NCBI RefSeq assembly: GCF_000485595.1
Contig: NW_014577078.1
Location: forward strand, 1,044,977 to 1,066,590
DNA: 21,614 bases
Source: Priapulus caudatus
Lineage: Eukaryota; Priapulida; Priapulimorpha; Priapulimorphida; Priapulidae
Direction: 5' to 3'
The notes beneath the pieces were generated by a model. That model did no database searches, was not told the origin of the DNA, and saw only the letters and a list, made by a program, of their open reading frames with translations. Numbering within the stretch: position 1 is the first letter of the stretch; every line of letters begins with the position of its first letter. The position numbers and the translations under genes were made by a program. Positions 1-8,715 of the stretch are shown here, piece after piece.

Positions 1-606
1 ATAGTGAAATTGACAAAATCTACCTAATTTGCATAATTTTTAAACAATATCAAAATTCCTGTGATATGTTTTGTGACCAGTCCTTATTCATTCACATACC
101 AAAAATTAGCAAAATCCGTTGAACCTGAACTGACTTGTGGTCATTTCCATTTTTGCCAAAAACTAGGCGTGGCTCGAAAGTAGGGCAACTGGCGTGCTCC
201 AAAATAGAACGTTCACATCACTCCCATATGAGTAACAACTGTATGCAATTTGAAACATGTGGGTCAAACAGTTCTTAAGTTATTGTTGACCGTAGGCAGA
301 CACTGAAATGCATAGTGAAATTGCCAAAATCTACCTAATTTGCATAATTTAAAAAAATATCAAAACCCCTGTGGTATGTTTTGGGGCCAGTCCTTATTCA
401 TTCACATACCAAAAATGAGCAAAATCCGTTGAACCTGAACTGACTTATGGTCATTTCCATTTTTGCCAAAAAGTGGGCGTGGCTCGAAAGTAGGTCAACT
501 GGCGTGCTCCAAAATAGGACGTTCACATCTCTCCCATATGAGTAACAACTGTATGCAATTTGAAACATGTGGGTCCAACGGTTCTAAAGTTATCGTTGAC
601 CGTAGC
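1..606 (+). repeat. Two tandem copies of a 311-bp core repeat
   Basis: Copy 1 starts with atagtgaaattgacaaaatc at 1 and copy 2 with atagtgaaattgccaaaatc at 312. They stay aligned, with scattered substitutions and small indels, to about 606. Shared landmarks include aaaatccgttgaacctgaac, ggcgtggctcgaaagtag and cccatatgagtaacaactg. The last about 17 bases of copy 1 (gcagacactgaaatgc) have no counterpart at the end of copy 2, which instead runs into the ACGG tract. Confidence 0.9.
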
Positions 607-700
607 CAAAATGTTGATGGACGGACGGACTGACGGACGGACGACGGACAACGTCACATGGCAATAGCTCATCTTGACGATGTCAAGGTGAGCTAAAAAT
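1..700 (+). mobile_element. Non-autonomous Helitron-like (pearl/DINE-type) element 1, 5' end outside window
   Basis: Seen: a long core unit occurs twice head-to-tail (1-311 and 312-606). It is followed by an ACGG-rich tetranucleotide tract (616-650) and then a terminal hairpin (665-695; 14-nt arms, GAT loop) ending in GAGCTAA. Core repeats plus an ACGG microsatellite plus a terminal hairpin is the known layout of pearl/DINE-like Helitron relatives in aquatic invertebrates. Assignment to Helitrons is inferred, because there is no Rep/helicase sequence and the 5' end is not visible. A second element with the same ending lies near 3450. Confidence 0.55.
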
Positions 701-1499
701 AAAACTAAATATTGCAAAAATTCTTGAATGTATAAATGACAAGAGTGACAAAGAAATGAGTGGAACTATCGTTGGTAATAATATATTGAAATCACTTTAC
801 ATACCACACTGAGACGTCATAAAAATACAAACCACGACTTACATAACCATTTGTAAAAGAAAATATATATATATGTATACATTCACCCGATATTCGTAAC
901 TCAATCGACTAGGCAATCTTATTTTATATGCAGTAAGTGCCACCAAACGTCATCTTACGCCGAGTAGAACAGCACATAAATGTAGCGACTTGCTCTTGAA
1001 TGTATGTCAATGGCCTGTCCTGTCCCGCTGACCTGTGCCACGTGTAAAGCAGCAATGTCGCTTGGCATTTAACGTTCCTCTTGATAAGGAAAAGACAATT
1101 TTCACGAATTCATAACCCTCCTATATCGAATATGTCTAGAGACGCTCGTTGTTTCAGTCCAGGTTACGATTGTTTATTTGAACATTCTGGACTTTTTCAA
1201 GACTTAGGAGAGTGCTGCGCGTGTGGTACCCTACCCTAGCTATAGCTCTCATCTCACTAGAATACACGCTGCCTGTACGTAACACCGTTACACTTCCAGT
1301 CTTCCTGTCTACTATATATGTTAAATCAATTCAGATTAATCCTATATCCTTTCATTATTGCCACTGCTTTCTGACTCATTGATAAGCAACCTTATGGGTT
1401 CAGCCACAGGGACTACTGGAATCAGTGTAGCTGTCGCGGTGATAACCCACACACAATCTTACATCAAAATCAAAAGTGTTATTCAAAAGTTAGAAATCA
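701..1499. other. Unannotated AT-rich stretch
   Basis: I see no gene, RNA or inverted-repeat element here. A short TA-alternating tract lies near 866-880. Open frames are short and uncharacteristic. Confidence 0.6.
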
Positions 1500-1579
1500 G
1501 GGGTCCGTTGCCAGAAACAAAATTAGTCTTAACATTATTCATTAGCCTTAACTTTGCGATGTTTCTGACAACGGGCCCC
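1500..1579 (+). mobile_element. Short MITE, GGGGTCCGTTG family, copy 1 (internally deleted)
   Basis: The ends are inverted repeats: GGGGTCCGTTGCCAGAAAC on the left, and the complement of gtttctgacaacgggcccc on the right. The same ends and the same subterminal aaaattagtcttaa occur in the 194-bp copy at 18266-18459, in inverted orientation. Copy 1 is only 80 bp and appears to be a derivative that keeps one subterminal region and both ends. A target duplication is not clear. Superfamily unknown. Confidence 0.6.
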
Positions 1580-1646
1580 AGGCTCTCGACACCAGTACAG
1601 TCGTAGCACTTGAAATTCGCTTTGCTAAGCCAACTGTTGTATATAT

Positions 1647-1738
1647 GTCAAGACTGCAGAGAACCCTTCACAGAAAACCAATCAGCGATTAGGTCAAGAC
1701 GGTAGAGAACCTTTGGCGGAAAACTAATCACTGTACAT
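1647..1738 (+). repeat. Diverged 46-bp tandem duplication
   Basis: Two adjacent copies begin at GTCAAGAC (1647 and 1693). They share the spaced pattern GAGAACC.TT....GAAAAC.AATCA. The flanks are tatata-like on both sides. Function unknown. Confidence 0.6.
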
Positions 1739-1924
1739 ATACCGCAATGTAGTAGAAAGCCTATACTCAATAAATAAATTACAAATGGACGCTGTAATAT
1801 ACGTGAAAGCTTGCCCCTCCCAACCCACTAGACTATATACAAGATTTCCACACTACCCGCATCTTAAAATTAATTAAGTAAATACATATATATGCCAAAA
1901 CTTTCTCTACAAGTTGTTACTAAC

Positions 1925-2208
1925 GCTTATAGGGTCTATGTCCCCCAGGGTACTGCCGGAACGTACCCTGGGTACACCGTGGTAACTATCTGATATGGTT
2001 AGAGTTAGGGTTAAGGTTATAGGGTTAGGGTTAGGGTTAAGGTTAGGGTTAGGTCTAGGGAGTAGGCGTAGGCGACTCACTAGACTCGTTAGTGGAGTAG
2101 GCGAGGTACGGTCCGGCATATTAGATAGTACCAGGGTACGTTCCGGTATACCGGACCGTACCCAGGGTACGTTCCGGCAGTACCCTGGGGGACATAGACC
2201 CTCTCAGC
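1925..2208. mobile_element. 284-bp MITE with 51-bp TIRs and 9-bp target duplication (Mutator-like)
   Basis: Seen: the left end (1925-1975) and right end (2158-2208) are reverse complements at 49 of 51 positions, both starting GCT and including AGGGTCTATGTCCCCCAGGG. The identical 9-mer GTTACTAAC flanks both sides (1916-1924 and 2209-2217), as a target-site duplication. Subterminal CCAGGGTACGTTCCGG repeats lie at about 2131 and 2162. Long TIRs with a 9-bp duplication are the signature of Mutator-like elements; that superfamily call is inference, as no transposase is present. The short open frames across it are repeat artefacts. Confidence 0.75.
1997..2053 (+). repeat. Degenerate interstitial telomere-type (TTAGGG)n tract inside the MITE
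   Basis: About nine hexamers, TTAGGG and variants (TTAGAG, TTAAGG, one expanded unit), occupy the middle of the 284-bp inverted-repeat element. Being enclosed by the TIRs argues for cargo of the transposon rather than a chromosome fusion scar. Confidence 0.8.
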
Positions 2209-2217
2209 GTTACTAAC

Positions 2218-2690
2218 CCCTAGGCTAGCTAGTTACATATACACGACCAGTAAAGCGCTCTGGTACTAGAAAAATCTCAACTCTTCAGCTTACAAGCGAA
2301 TAAATAACTAGGGAAAGTCACGTCGATTTCATGGGGGTTGGCTGAATCTAGCGACTAGATGTATATATATATGCATTGGTGAAACGATAACGGAACTTTT
2401 ATAGCAGGAACTTTATCGTGATCAAGGTGATGATGGATGTTTTTCCCATAGTTTCTTCATCTATGCGTTAAAAGTGAACTTAACATGTTTGTTCGTTCGT
2501 TTACGGTCGTTCATTGGTCAGCATTGCAATGTCATCATGATCAAGATGTATTTCATCGTAATAAATAGGATACGAGTTTTAAAATTTCGAACTTCTCATT
2601 TTACACATAGCTGTACAGCATACTCAAGGAGGTAGAACCAGTCTAAGAGCATGCCACGCACAAATAATGCGAGCCGGAGATGTGAGAGAC
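2218..2690. other. No gene seen
   Basis: AT-rich sequence with a short tatatatata run near 2361. No coding, RNA or transposon signal that I can support. Confidence 0.5.
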
Positions 2691-2717
2691 CTCTATATTA
2701 TACACTCCTGATATAAT
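2691..2717 (+). repeat. Solo half-site of the TACTCCTGATATTA hairpin family
   Basis: Ctctatattatacactcctg followed by atataat matches the right arm of the hairpins at 3578-3629, 7702-7753 and 12025-12197. No matching left arm is visible nearby, so this is a half element or a decayed copy. Confidence 0.4.
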
Positions 2718-2879
2718 CACACGATGCAGCAGATTCGATCGCATCCAGACTATAATCATTGTGACGCTTGTGCTGTACGCATTCGGCTATCCAGGCTTAT
2801 TCATTGGGTTTCTAGATTTATATGGATGTGCCATGAATATGACAACACTGTGACGTCATTGAGGCAGTTCAGGAATCCA

Positions 2880-3450
2880 TGTTTAACCCTCCTCTTGAGG
2901 GTCAAAAGACACGTACTCTTCACACGTCAGTGGAAAGCACATTTCATGGTCCTTTCAATAAAATGATAAAAATGGTAGGTCATGCAGCGCTGAAACAAAA
3001 AAGTTTTTTACTCTGTCCATTAGGCCATGTCCTCAGAAAATGTCTGATATCTGACCTTTCCCCCACTGCCCTCTGACCTCCAATTTCGCACTGGTGATGG
3101 GTTTCGTGCCCATCACACTATACACCGAATATTAAGAGCATAGGTCGAGCCGTTAAGATTTGTGCCGCAATTCCATATTTCCTCCTAAGTTAAGGGGAAA
3201 ATATTCCCCCTCCGTTTACACACGTTTACACCAAAGGACCTCTTGACCTTTGACCCTTGACTCCCAAATTTGTCATCCTGAGTCCTTTTCACGATCCCCC
3301 CCCCCGACGTCCCGAATATCGTGACCGTACGTCGAGCGGTTAAGATTTGTGCCCAACTGTTGACGGACGGACGGACCGACGGACGCACGGACGCACGCAC
3401 GATCATGTGATTCTACAAGCTGCATCTGACTACGTCAGATGAGCTAATAA
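2880..3450 (+). mobile_element. Non-autonomous Helitron-like (pearl/DINE-type) element 2
   Basis: A roughly 190-bp core is present twice: (T)TGACCTTT...CTCCCAAATTT-like text at about 3052 and 3243, each leading to GAGC(C/G)GTTAAGATTTGTGCC at 3148 and 3334. An ACGG-type tract (3361-3401) and a terminal hairpin (about 3418-3445, catctgac-TAC-gtcagatg) follow, ending GAGCTAA then T. The layout matches the element at 1-700 although the core sequence differs. The 5' limit is approximate. No coding capacity is seen. Confidence 0.5.
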
Positions 3451-3577
3451 ATACGAAATCTATTTACTACCAAAGTCTTAATGTTTCTCTACTCTCTTTC
3501 ACCTATTATTGCCGACAATTTCCTATAAATGCCGTCCAAATGCTCATCTGCAACACACGCTGGCTGCCGCACGCTAA

Positions 3578-3629
3578 TATAATATCAGGAGTAATCATAA
3601 TCTTCTATTATCTACTCCTGATGATATCA
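3578..3629. repeat. TACTCCTGATATTA-family hairpin inside the palindrome's left arm
   Basis: ATATCAGGAGTA (3582) faces TACTCCTGATgATAT (3613). The mirror position in the right arm (about 4795-4820) lacks it, so it arrived in, or was lost from, only one arm. The following GAGCTAATAATAC is shared with the hairpin cluster at 12034. Confidence 0.65.
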
Positions 3630-3853
3630 AGAGCTAATAATACCTAGAGTGTACAACGGAAAAACAGGAAAATAGTGCTATTTCATGACATGATTATTCT
3701 ACTTTGCCTGCGAGTCTAGAATAATTTTATGGTACTGCATTAAGCAGAATTCTTTGCTCTCTAAAACAAGACCAACCGCTTGTCAATACGATACTCCTAG
3801 GCTGAGATATTGGCTCCTAAACCTCCCCTCCCACAGGCATCACAGCGCCTCGA

Positions 3854-4202
3854 ATCCACATCAGTCAGCAATTCCTACACGCCTCTAAGGTTGCTTCGTG
3901 AAAGTTCGGTTTTTCCGCCATAACTTTATGAATGAACGGTATTTCGTTTATCATAGGTGACATTCGGGGGCATCGCCTATGCCCTTATCTCCCATTATCT
4001 TTCCTAGCACGGCTAATGCCCGTCATGATGGAGCCGGCAATGTTTTCTTAATTAAGTTTTTACAACGCAGTTGAGAATTACTATATGGTGTAGTAAGAGT
4101 ACCAAATTTGGGCATGTGACATCAATTATCAGCGCTCCAAGCGGTGACGGAAACCGATAGCCGAAATGCTTAGAGGCGTGTAGGTTGCTGACTGATGTGG
4201 AT
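3854..4202. mobile_element. 349-bp inverted-repeat element nested in the palindrome
   Basis: The left end atccacatcagtcagcaattcctacacgcctctaag (3854-3889) is the complement of 4169-4202 apart from a 3-nt indel. The interior (3890-4168) is unique in the window and carries no clear ORF. The outermost 8 bp (ATCCACAT) are shared with the large palindrome arms, so the exact boundary is ambiguous. Confidence 0.6.
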
Positions 4203-4203
4203 T

Positions 4204-4557
4204 GGGAGTGTCTATATTCAGGCCGGTACGGGAGATTACGGTACGCATATATTTGCTAATATATTGACTAATCGCGCGTCAATAAACTCAATATTCACAG
4301 AGAGTATAGCTGAGACATGTGTCTATAGGTATCTAGAATATATTATGCAAATGATCTCCCGTACCGGCTTGAAATCATATACTCTCTGTGAATATTGAGT
4401 TTATTGACGCACGATTAGTCAATATAGCAAATATATGCGCGCGGAAGTGAATTACAGATGATTAAATTTCTAAAATTCTAGACGCACGATTAGTCAATAT
4501 ATTAGCAAATATATGCGTACCGTAATCTCCCGTACCGGCCTGAATATAGACACTCCC
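4204..4557. repeat. Innermost inverted repeats of the palindrome
   Basis: 4204-4280 is the reverse complement of 4481-4557 almost base for base (gggagtgtctatattcaggc and its mirror). A third, overlapping mirror copy lies at 4378-4439, matching 4242-4308. The segment can therefore fold in two competing ways. Confidence 0.8.
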
Positions 4558-4950
4558 ATGTGGATTCGAGGCGCTGTGATGCCTGTGGGAGGGGAGGTTT
4601 AGGAGCCAATATCTCAGCCTAGGAGTATCGTATTGACAATACAATACAATACAAGCGGTTGGTCTTGTTTTAGAGAGCAAAGAATTCTGCTTAATGCAGT
4701 ACCATAAAATTATTCTGGACTCGCAGGCAAAGTAGAATAATCATGTCGTGAAATAGCACTATTTTCCCGTTTTTCCGTTGTACACTCTAGGTATAATATG
4801 TGTCAGTGTGCAGCAGCTAGCGTGCGGCAGCCAGCGTGTGTTGCAGATGAGCATTTGGACGGCATTTACAGGAAATTGTCGGCAAGAATAGGTGAAAGAG
4901 AGTAGAGAAACATTAAGACTTTGGTAGTAAATAGATTTCGTATTTATTTA

Positions 4951-6254
4951 GCATATTTTATTGAAACGCTCCAAGTGCCTGTGCTCCATCACATGAGTTT
5001 GTTACGGTTGTGCCAGCCCGCATGCAAACAGCGGCAGCGAAATAATTTCAGACGACCTCGGAAATAGGTAGGAATTCGTATATGTTAGGCAGTTGGCCAG
5101 TTGCTACCTGGTATATATGGCCAAATGACAGCATCACAGTATAGCAGAATCAATTTCTGCTAACATTTGATTAGAAGATAAAAACTAAACAGGTTGGCAT
5201 GGTAGATTTCCACAATGGAAGCGGAACCCTTCATGTTCAATATAAACAGTGCAAATAAATTAGCCTAGTCTTCGCACTACTAGGTAACATGCGCTGCAAG
5301 TTTACCGTGTAGGCGTAATCTGTGACTCATTGTTAGTTAGATGGCACCTTGATGGCACACATGTAAAATTGATAACGTACCAGCAAGCTGCCCTAGACAT
5401 ATTCATCGTTTTATTAATCTGTGATTAAATAAATGCATACATTAGAAAGAACGCCATCTCATTTTATCTTACTTGTCACTACTGTAGAAATTTTAAAAGG
5501 GAACATATATATATGTCCATTAACATTATCTAACATAGGTGCGACCTTTACTAGTTACGTATTTACATCCCTGAAAGAATAAAACTTAAAAAGTGGTCAT
5601 ACATCCGAGGGTTAAAAGCCAAATATACAATCCAGTAAACATTTTTTTCAAAATAACCATAATAAGTAACCAAACAATTTTCTAAATGGGTCTGAACATG
5701 GAAGGGATTCCCACAAAACAGTAGAACTGGTATTTTTACACTACTTGATCTGTTTAGAATAATATGATTTTGTATTCAGTAAATATAACGGGCATTAGCA
5801 TCGATTTTCACGTTAATAACAATGTTGCACATGCAGTTACGTGTGCAATGGAACATGTACCTGGCAGACCATATATACCTAGCCGGAATCTAGGTGCATA
5901 TATGTGGCTGCCGGCTAACAACATATGACGACATCACGTGTTATATAACTCCCCCGAGAATCTGACGAATATGATGGAAAAGAGCTAGAATCCAGCGATA
6001 TTGCGTTTACCAGAACGCAGACAATGTAATTGCCATCGTCATCGTTACCGTCATCATCGCCCGCACCATGGCCATTTTGGATAATACGCAGAGTTTGGGA
6101 GATGAGTACACGTGTGATGATTACTGCTTTCGTGACTCCGTCGTTTTTTAACAAGCAACGGTGTTACTATCTACGACAACGACACTATAGGTGCTCGTCC
6201 ATCTGTGCAGTGTGGATGACCGTGCATGTATATTTCTTTCTAACAGATACATCG
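4951..6254. other. No gene seen
   Basis: Mostly AT-rich. A small imperfect hairpin (catatatacctag / ctaggtgcatatatg) lies near 5870-5906. The antisense frame across 5915-6154 has an Asp/Gly/Asn run, but that comes from a low-complexity CATCGTCATCG stretch. I support no gene. Confidence 0.5.
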
Positions 6255-6328
6255 TGCGTGTCGTATCCGTAAATGTATCCGTAAACGTACGGGTACGTTT
6301 ACGGATACTTTTACGGATACGACACGCA
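6255..6328. repeat. 74-bp near-perfect palindrome
   Basis: 36-nt arms flank a central GG (6291-6292), with one mismatch pair (6274/6309). Each arm contains GTATCCGTAAA twice or its complement, so the palindrome is itself built from an 11-13-nt repeat. It can extrude as a cruciform or form a long RNA hairpin. Confidence 0.9.
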
Positions 6329-6339
6329 TCCTTAAAAAA

Positions 6340-6388
6340 GCGCGCGTATGAGACCTAAGCGCGCGTATCAACGCGCGTGTCAGACCTC
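6340..6388 (+). repeat. Three GCGCGCGTAT/ACGCGCGTGT units beside the palindrome
   Basis: GCGCGCGTATGAGACCTAA, GCGCGCGTATCA and ACGCGCGTGTCAGACCT follow each other directly. This is an island of CpG-rich alternating purine-pyrimidine in an AT-rich background. Confidence 0.6.
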
Positions 6389-6867
6389 AGGTACAAACAT
6401 GTTTGCGCATTTTTCGTCTGAAAACGATGTCAAGGTTAACAGGATTATGATCCCTGTTGCGCTAAATGAGCCGTCGCAATTAACATACTGCTGGAATGCT
6501 CCAAACACCCGCAACCGACAATAATACAACAATGTTGCCGCGTTGCCCTTCGCCCCAGCAAAAGCACGGAGACATTTGACGTCTTCACAGGTGCCGAGGC
6601 AGTTCTCATACTGCTGCTCTACATCTTCTCCTGGGCGATACTACAGCTCATAAACGCACGAACAAACGCCAAGTGCACGAGAGTCGTGACAACCTGTCAA
6701 AAAACTGGCACAAAAGGTAACTGCCCCTAGGCGCCAACGCACCCTTTAACTGAGCAAGTGCAGGGTTCACACCAGAGCATGACTTGCATGTCCCTCTAAA
6801 ATAGAAAGTTAAGCACGAACACGGCACTCTCCCCCTTCCCAACCTAATACATGGATTTGCGCCCATT

Positions 6868-6905
6868 TATACATTATATATATATATATATATTTATATA
6901 TTATT
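6868..6905. repeat. (TA)n microsatellite
   Basis: A nearly pure TA-alternating run with one ttt interruption. Confidence 0.9.
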
Positions 6906-7241
6906 TAGTTTAATTATTACACACACGAGACTGGCGAACACAGTTATCATAGAATGTCCACGTTGACTGTATTATTCCGTACATGGCACCCTCGCTGAGT
7001 ACTAGTCTGACAATTTTATTAACAGCATTAGAAATTAATTTTGGGTGATTTATCGACACGCCTTATGACAGGAAACTATGTGCACGCTTACCTTCATTAA
7101 ACAAAAAGTAATATTCAAATAGCTGTACAGAATGAAGCCTCAAGGTATAGCATTGAGTGATGAATCTAGACGATGATCATGCTGTTACTAAATCTGTTCC
7201 ACGACATTTTTTGGATTAAAAAAATACTACCTAATATAATG

Positions 7242-7450
7242 TAATATGTAATAAAATAAAATAAAATATAACATAACATCAGGATATTGATAGACACCTG
7301 ATAACATAACATAACGTAACATAACATAACATAACATAACATAACATAACATAACATAACATAACATAACATAACATAACATAACATAACATAACATAAC
7401 ATAACATAACATAACATAACATAACATAACATTAACATAACATAATATAA
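7242..7450 (+). repeat. (ATAAC)n pentanucleotide satellite with (ATAAA)n edge
   Basis: 7301-7430 is 26 consecutive ATAAC units with one GTAAC variant (7316-7320). An ATAAA run precedes it (about 7245-7268) and degenerate units follow. Antisense frames reading repetitive Met-Leu-Cys-Tyr-Val are translations of this satellite. Confidence 0.95.
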
Positions 7451-7701
7451 TACAATATGAAATGGGCGAGTCACGGAGTAAAATTCCCCCACGCATCCTT
7501 CTCCCTTAGTGAAGGCTGCTGTGAGTAATTAATCATTAATTCATGTCCACCAAGCATGAGCCAAAGCAGTGTCTCGTTCAAGTAGCAGCAAGACCTTACA
7601 TGAAAGCGGCGTCGAATACATGTCAGTCATACCCGCGCAATTGCGGTTTTGAAAGTCGAAAGGCGAAGGCTGGGGAAGCTGGTGCGAGAAGGACCTGCTA
7701 A

Positions 7702-7753
7702 ATAATATCAAGAGTACATAATAGAGATCTCTATTATGTACTCTTGATAATAT
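7702..7753. repeat. 52-bp palindrome, TACTC(C/T)TGATATTA family
   Basis: The 22-nt inner arms are perfect around a central AGATCT. One mismatch pair and three more pairs extend it to 7702-7753. The ends ATAATATCAAGAGTA and its complement match the hairpins at 3578 and 12025. It has no loop, so any RNA would be a complete hairpin. Confidence 0.85.
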
Positions 7754-8329
7754 GAAGCAGTCATAGACTTCATTCGCTGCTCTACTCTTTACGTTATCCT
7801 TGCAGCATCGGTGTGCCCTTTCGCACATCTTAGTTTTTAGTTTCGAGGTCAGGAGCTATAACCCTTTAACACACTATAAGCGTCATATACCATAACCAAC
7901 AACCTTACCACGTTATGACTATGTTTTTAATATAAAAGCTTAATAACGAATCTAATACTACTTCTGAATTTTTATTGGGATGTTTTCAAGTTACCCGGAA
8001 TGCTGTAACTGCGGTCGTAAACTGCACTGCAGTTAGCACAAGCTATAGCTACAGTGACTAAATTACATACCTTTTTCAAATGGACCCATTGACCACAGTA
8101 ACTGTAGCTCTAGGCATTTTTCACGTTACTGCTAGAGATCTGTTCACTGTCATTTACACCTTATCCATCAAGTGAACTATTACCATAGGCAAAACTATTC
8201 AGTTCAGATAGGGAAACGGCCGTTACCAGTTTGCCCTGTAAAACAATCTACACATGTACTTAACCCTGTTACAGGTCAGTGGTCAATCTTTATACATGGT
8301 TCTAGAGATGGCCGCACTGTGCTGGCTTA

Positions 8330-8712
8330 AGGGCCGGACACACCAGGCGATGCCATCGGCCGATGCCATCGGCCGATGGCATCGGCGTGAAAATCGCCTG
8401 GTGTGTCCACTCAATCGCCGCCGATGGCATCGCACAGATCAAAACGTTTTGATATTATCGCCCGATGCCATCGGCCGATGGCATCGGCCGATGGCATCGC
8501 CTGGTGTGTCCACGACTGCCCGATGCCATCGGGCGATTTTACAATTCATCAGCCAATCAGAGTTCATCAGCCAAGCGCACTGCGCGCGCAAGAATCGGGC
8601 GATGCCATCGCCCGATGAAATCGCCTGGTGTGTCCACGACTGCGCGATGCCATCGGGTGATGGCATCGCCCGATGGCGTCGGGCGATGGCATCGCCTGGT
8701 GTGTCTGGCCCT
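8330..8712. mobile_element. 383-bp PIF/Harbinger-like MITE built from repeated terminal modules
   Basis: Seen: the ends AGGGCCGGACACACCAGGCG and the complement of gcctggtgtgtctggccct are inverted. TTA flanks both sides (8327-8329, 8713-8715). Inside, the terminal motif ATCGCCTGGTGTGTCC recurs at about 8394, 8496 and 8620, and CGATGCCATCG or its complement recurs more than ten times. A unique core (about 8538-8592) contains CAGCCAATCAG and GCGCGC. A 3-bp TTA duplication with GGGCC ends fits PIF/Harbinger; the superfamily is inferred. Both-strand open frames here (up to 198 codons) arise because the repeats lack stop codons. Confidence 0.75.
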
Positions 8713-8715
8713 TTA

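Larger units (their letters stand above)
3444..4950. repeat. 1.5-kb nested palindrome (foldback-like) with about 400-bp outer arms
   Basis: The left arm 3444-3861 is the reverse complement of 4558-4950 with few substitutions (for example ctttggtagtaaatagattt against its mirror at 3460-3480). Differences are mostly indels: a hairpin in the left arm (3578-3629) replaces about 24 nt, and the right arm has about 15 nt of extra ATTGT-type repeats near 4635-4652. The central 690 bp holds two further nested inverted repeats. The left arm starts at the very end of Helitron-like element 2. No coding sequence is recognisable. It could be a foldback transposon or a recent inverted duplication. Confidence 0.85.

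Noticed and set aside
1997-2053. A true internal telomere or chromosome fusion point
   Set aside because: The tract is short, degenerate and enclosed by the TIRs and 9-bp duplications of a small transposon.
6001-6090. Antisense ATG-rich stretch resembling a hydrophobic leader ending near GTAAAC
   Set aside because: The Met/Thr/Val pattern arises from the low-complexity GATGACGGTAACGATGACG stretch, and the donor-like site is a poor match to consensus.
5915-6272. Overlapping sense and antisense frames with an Asp/Gly/Asn run or Ser/Pro run
   Set aside because: The acidic run is a translation of a CATCGTCATCG low-complexity stretch; no domain, splice context or conservation evidence is visible.
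7166-7496. Two long antisense frames of repeating Met-Leu-Cys-Tyr-Val
   Set aside because: They are direct translations of the (ATAAC)n satellite; a 5-nt repeat lacking stops is open in several frames.
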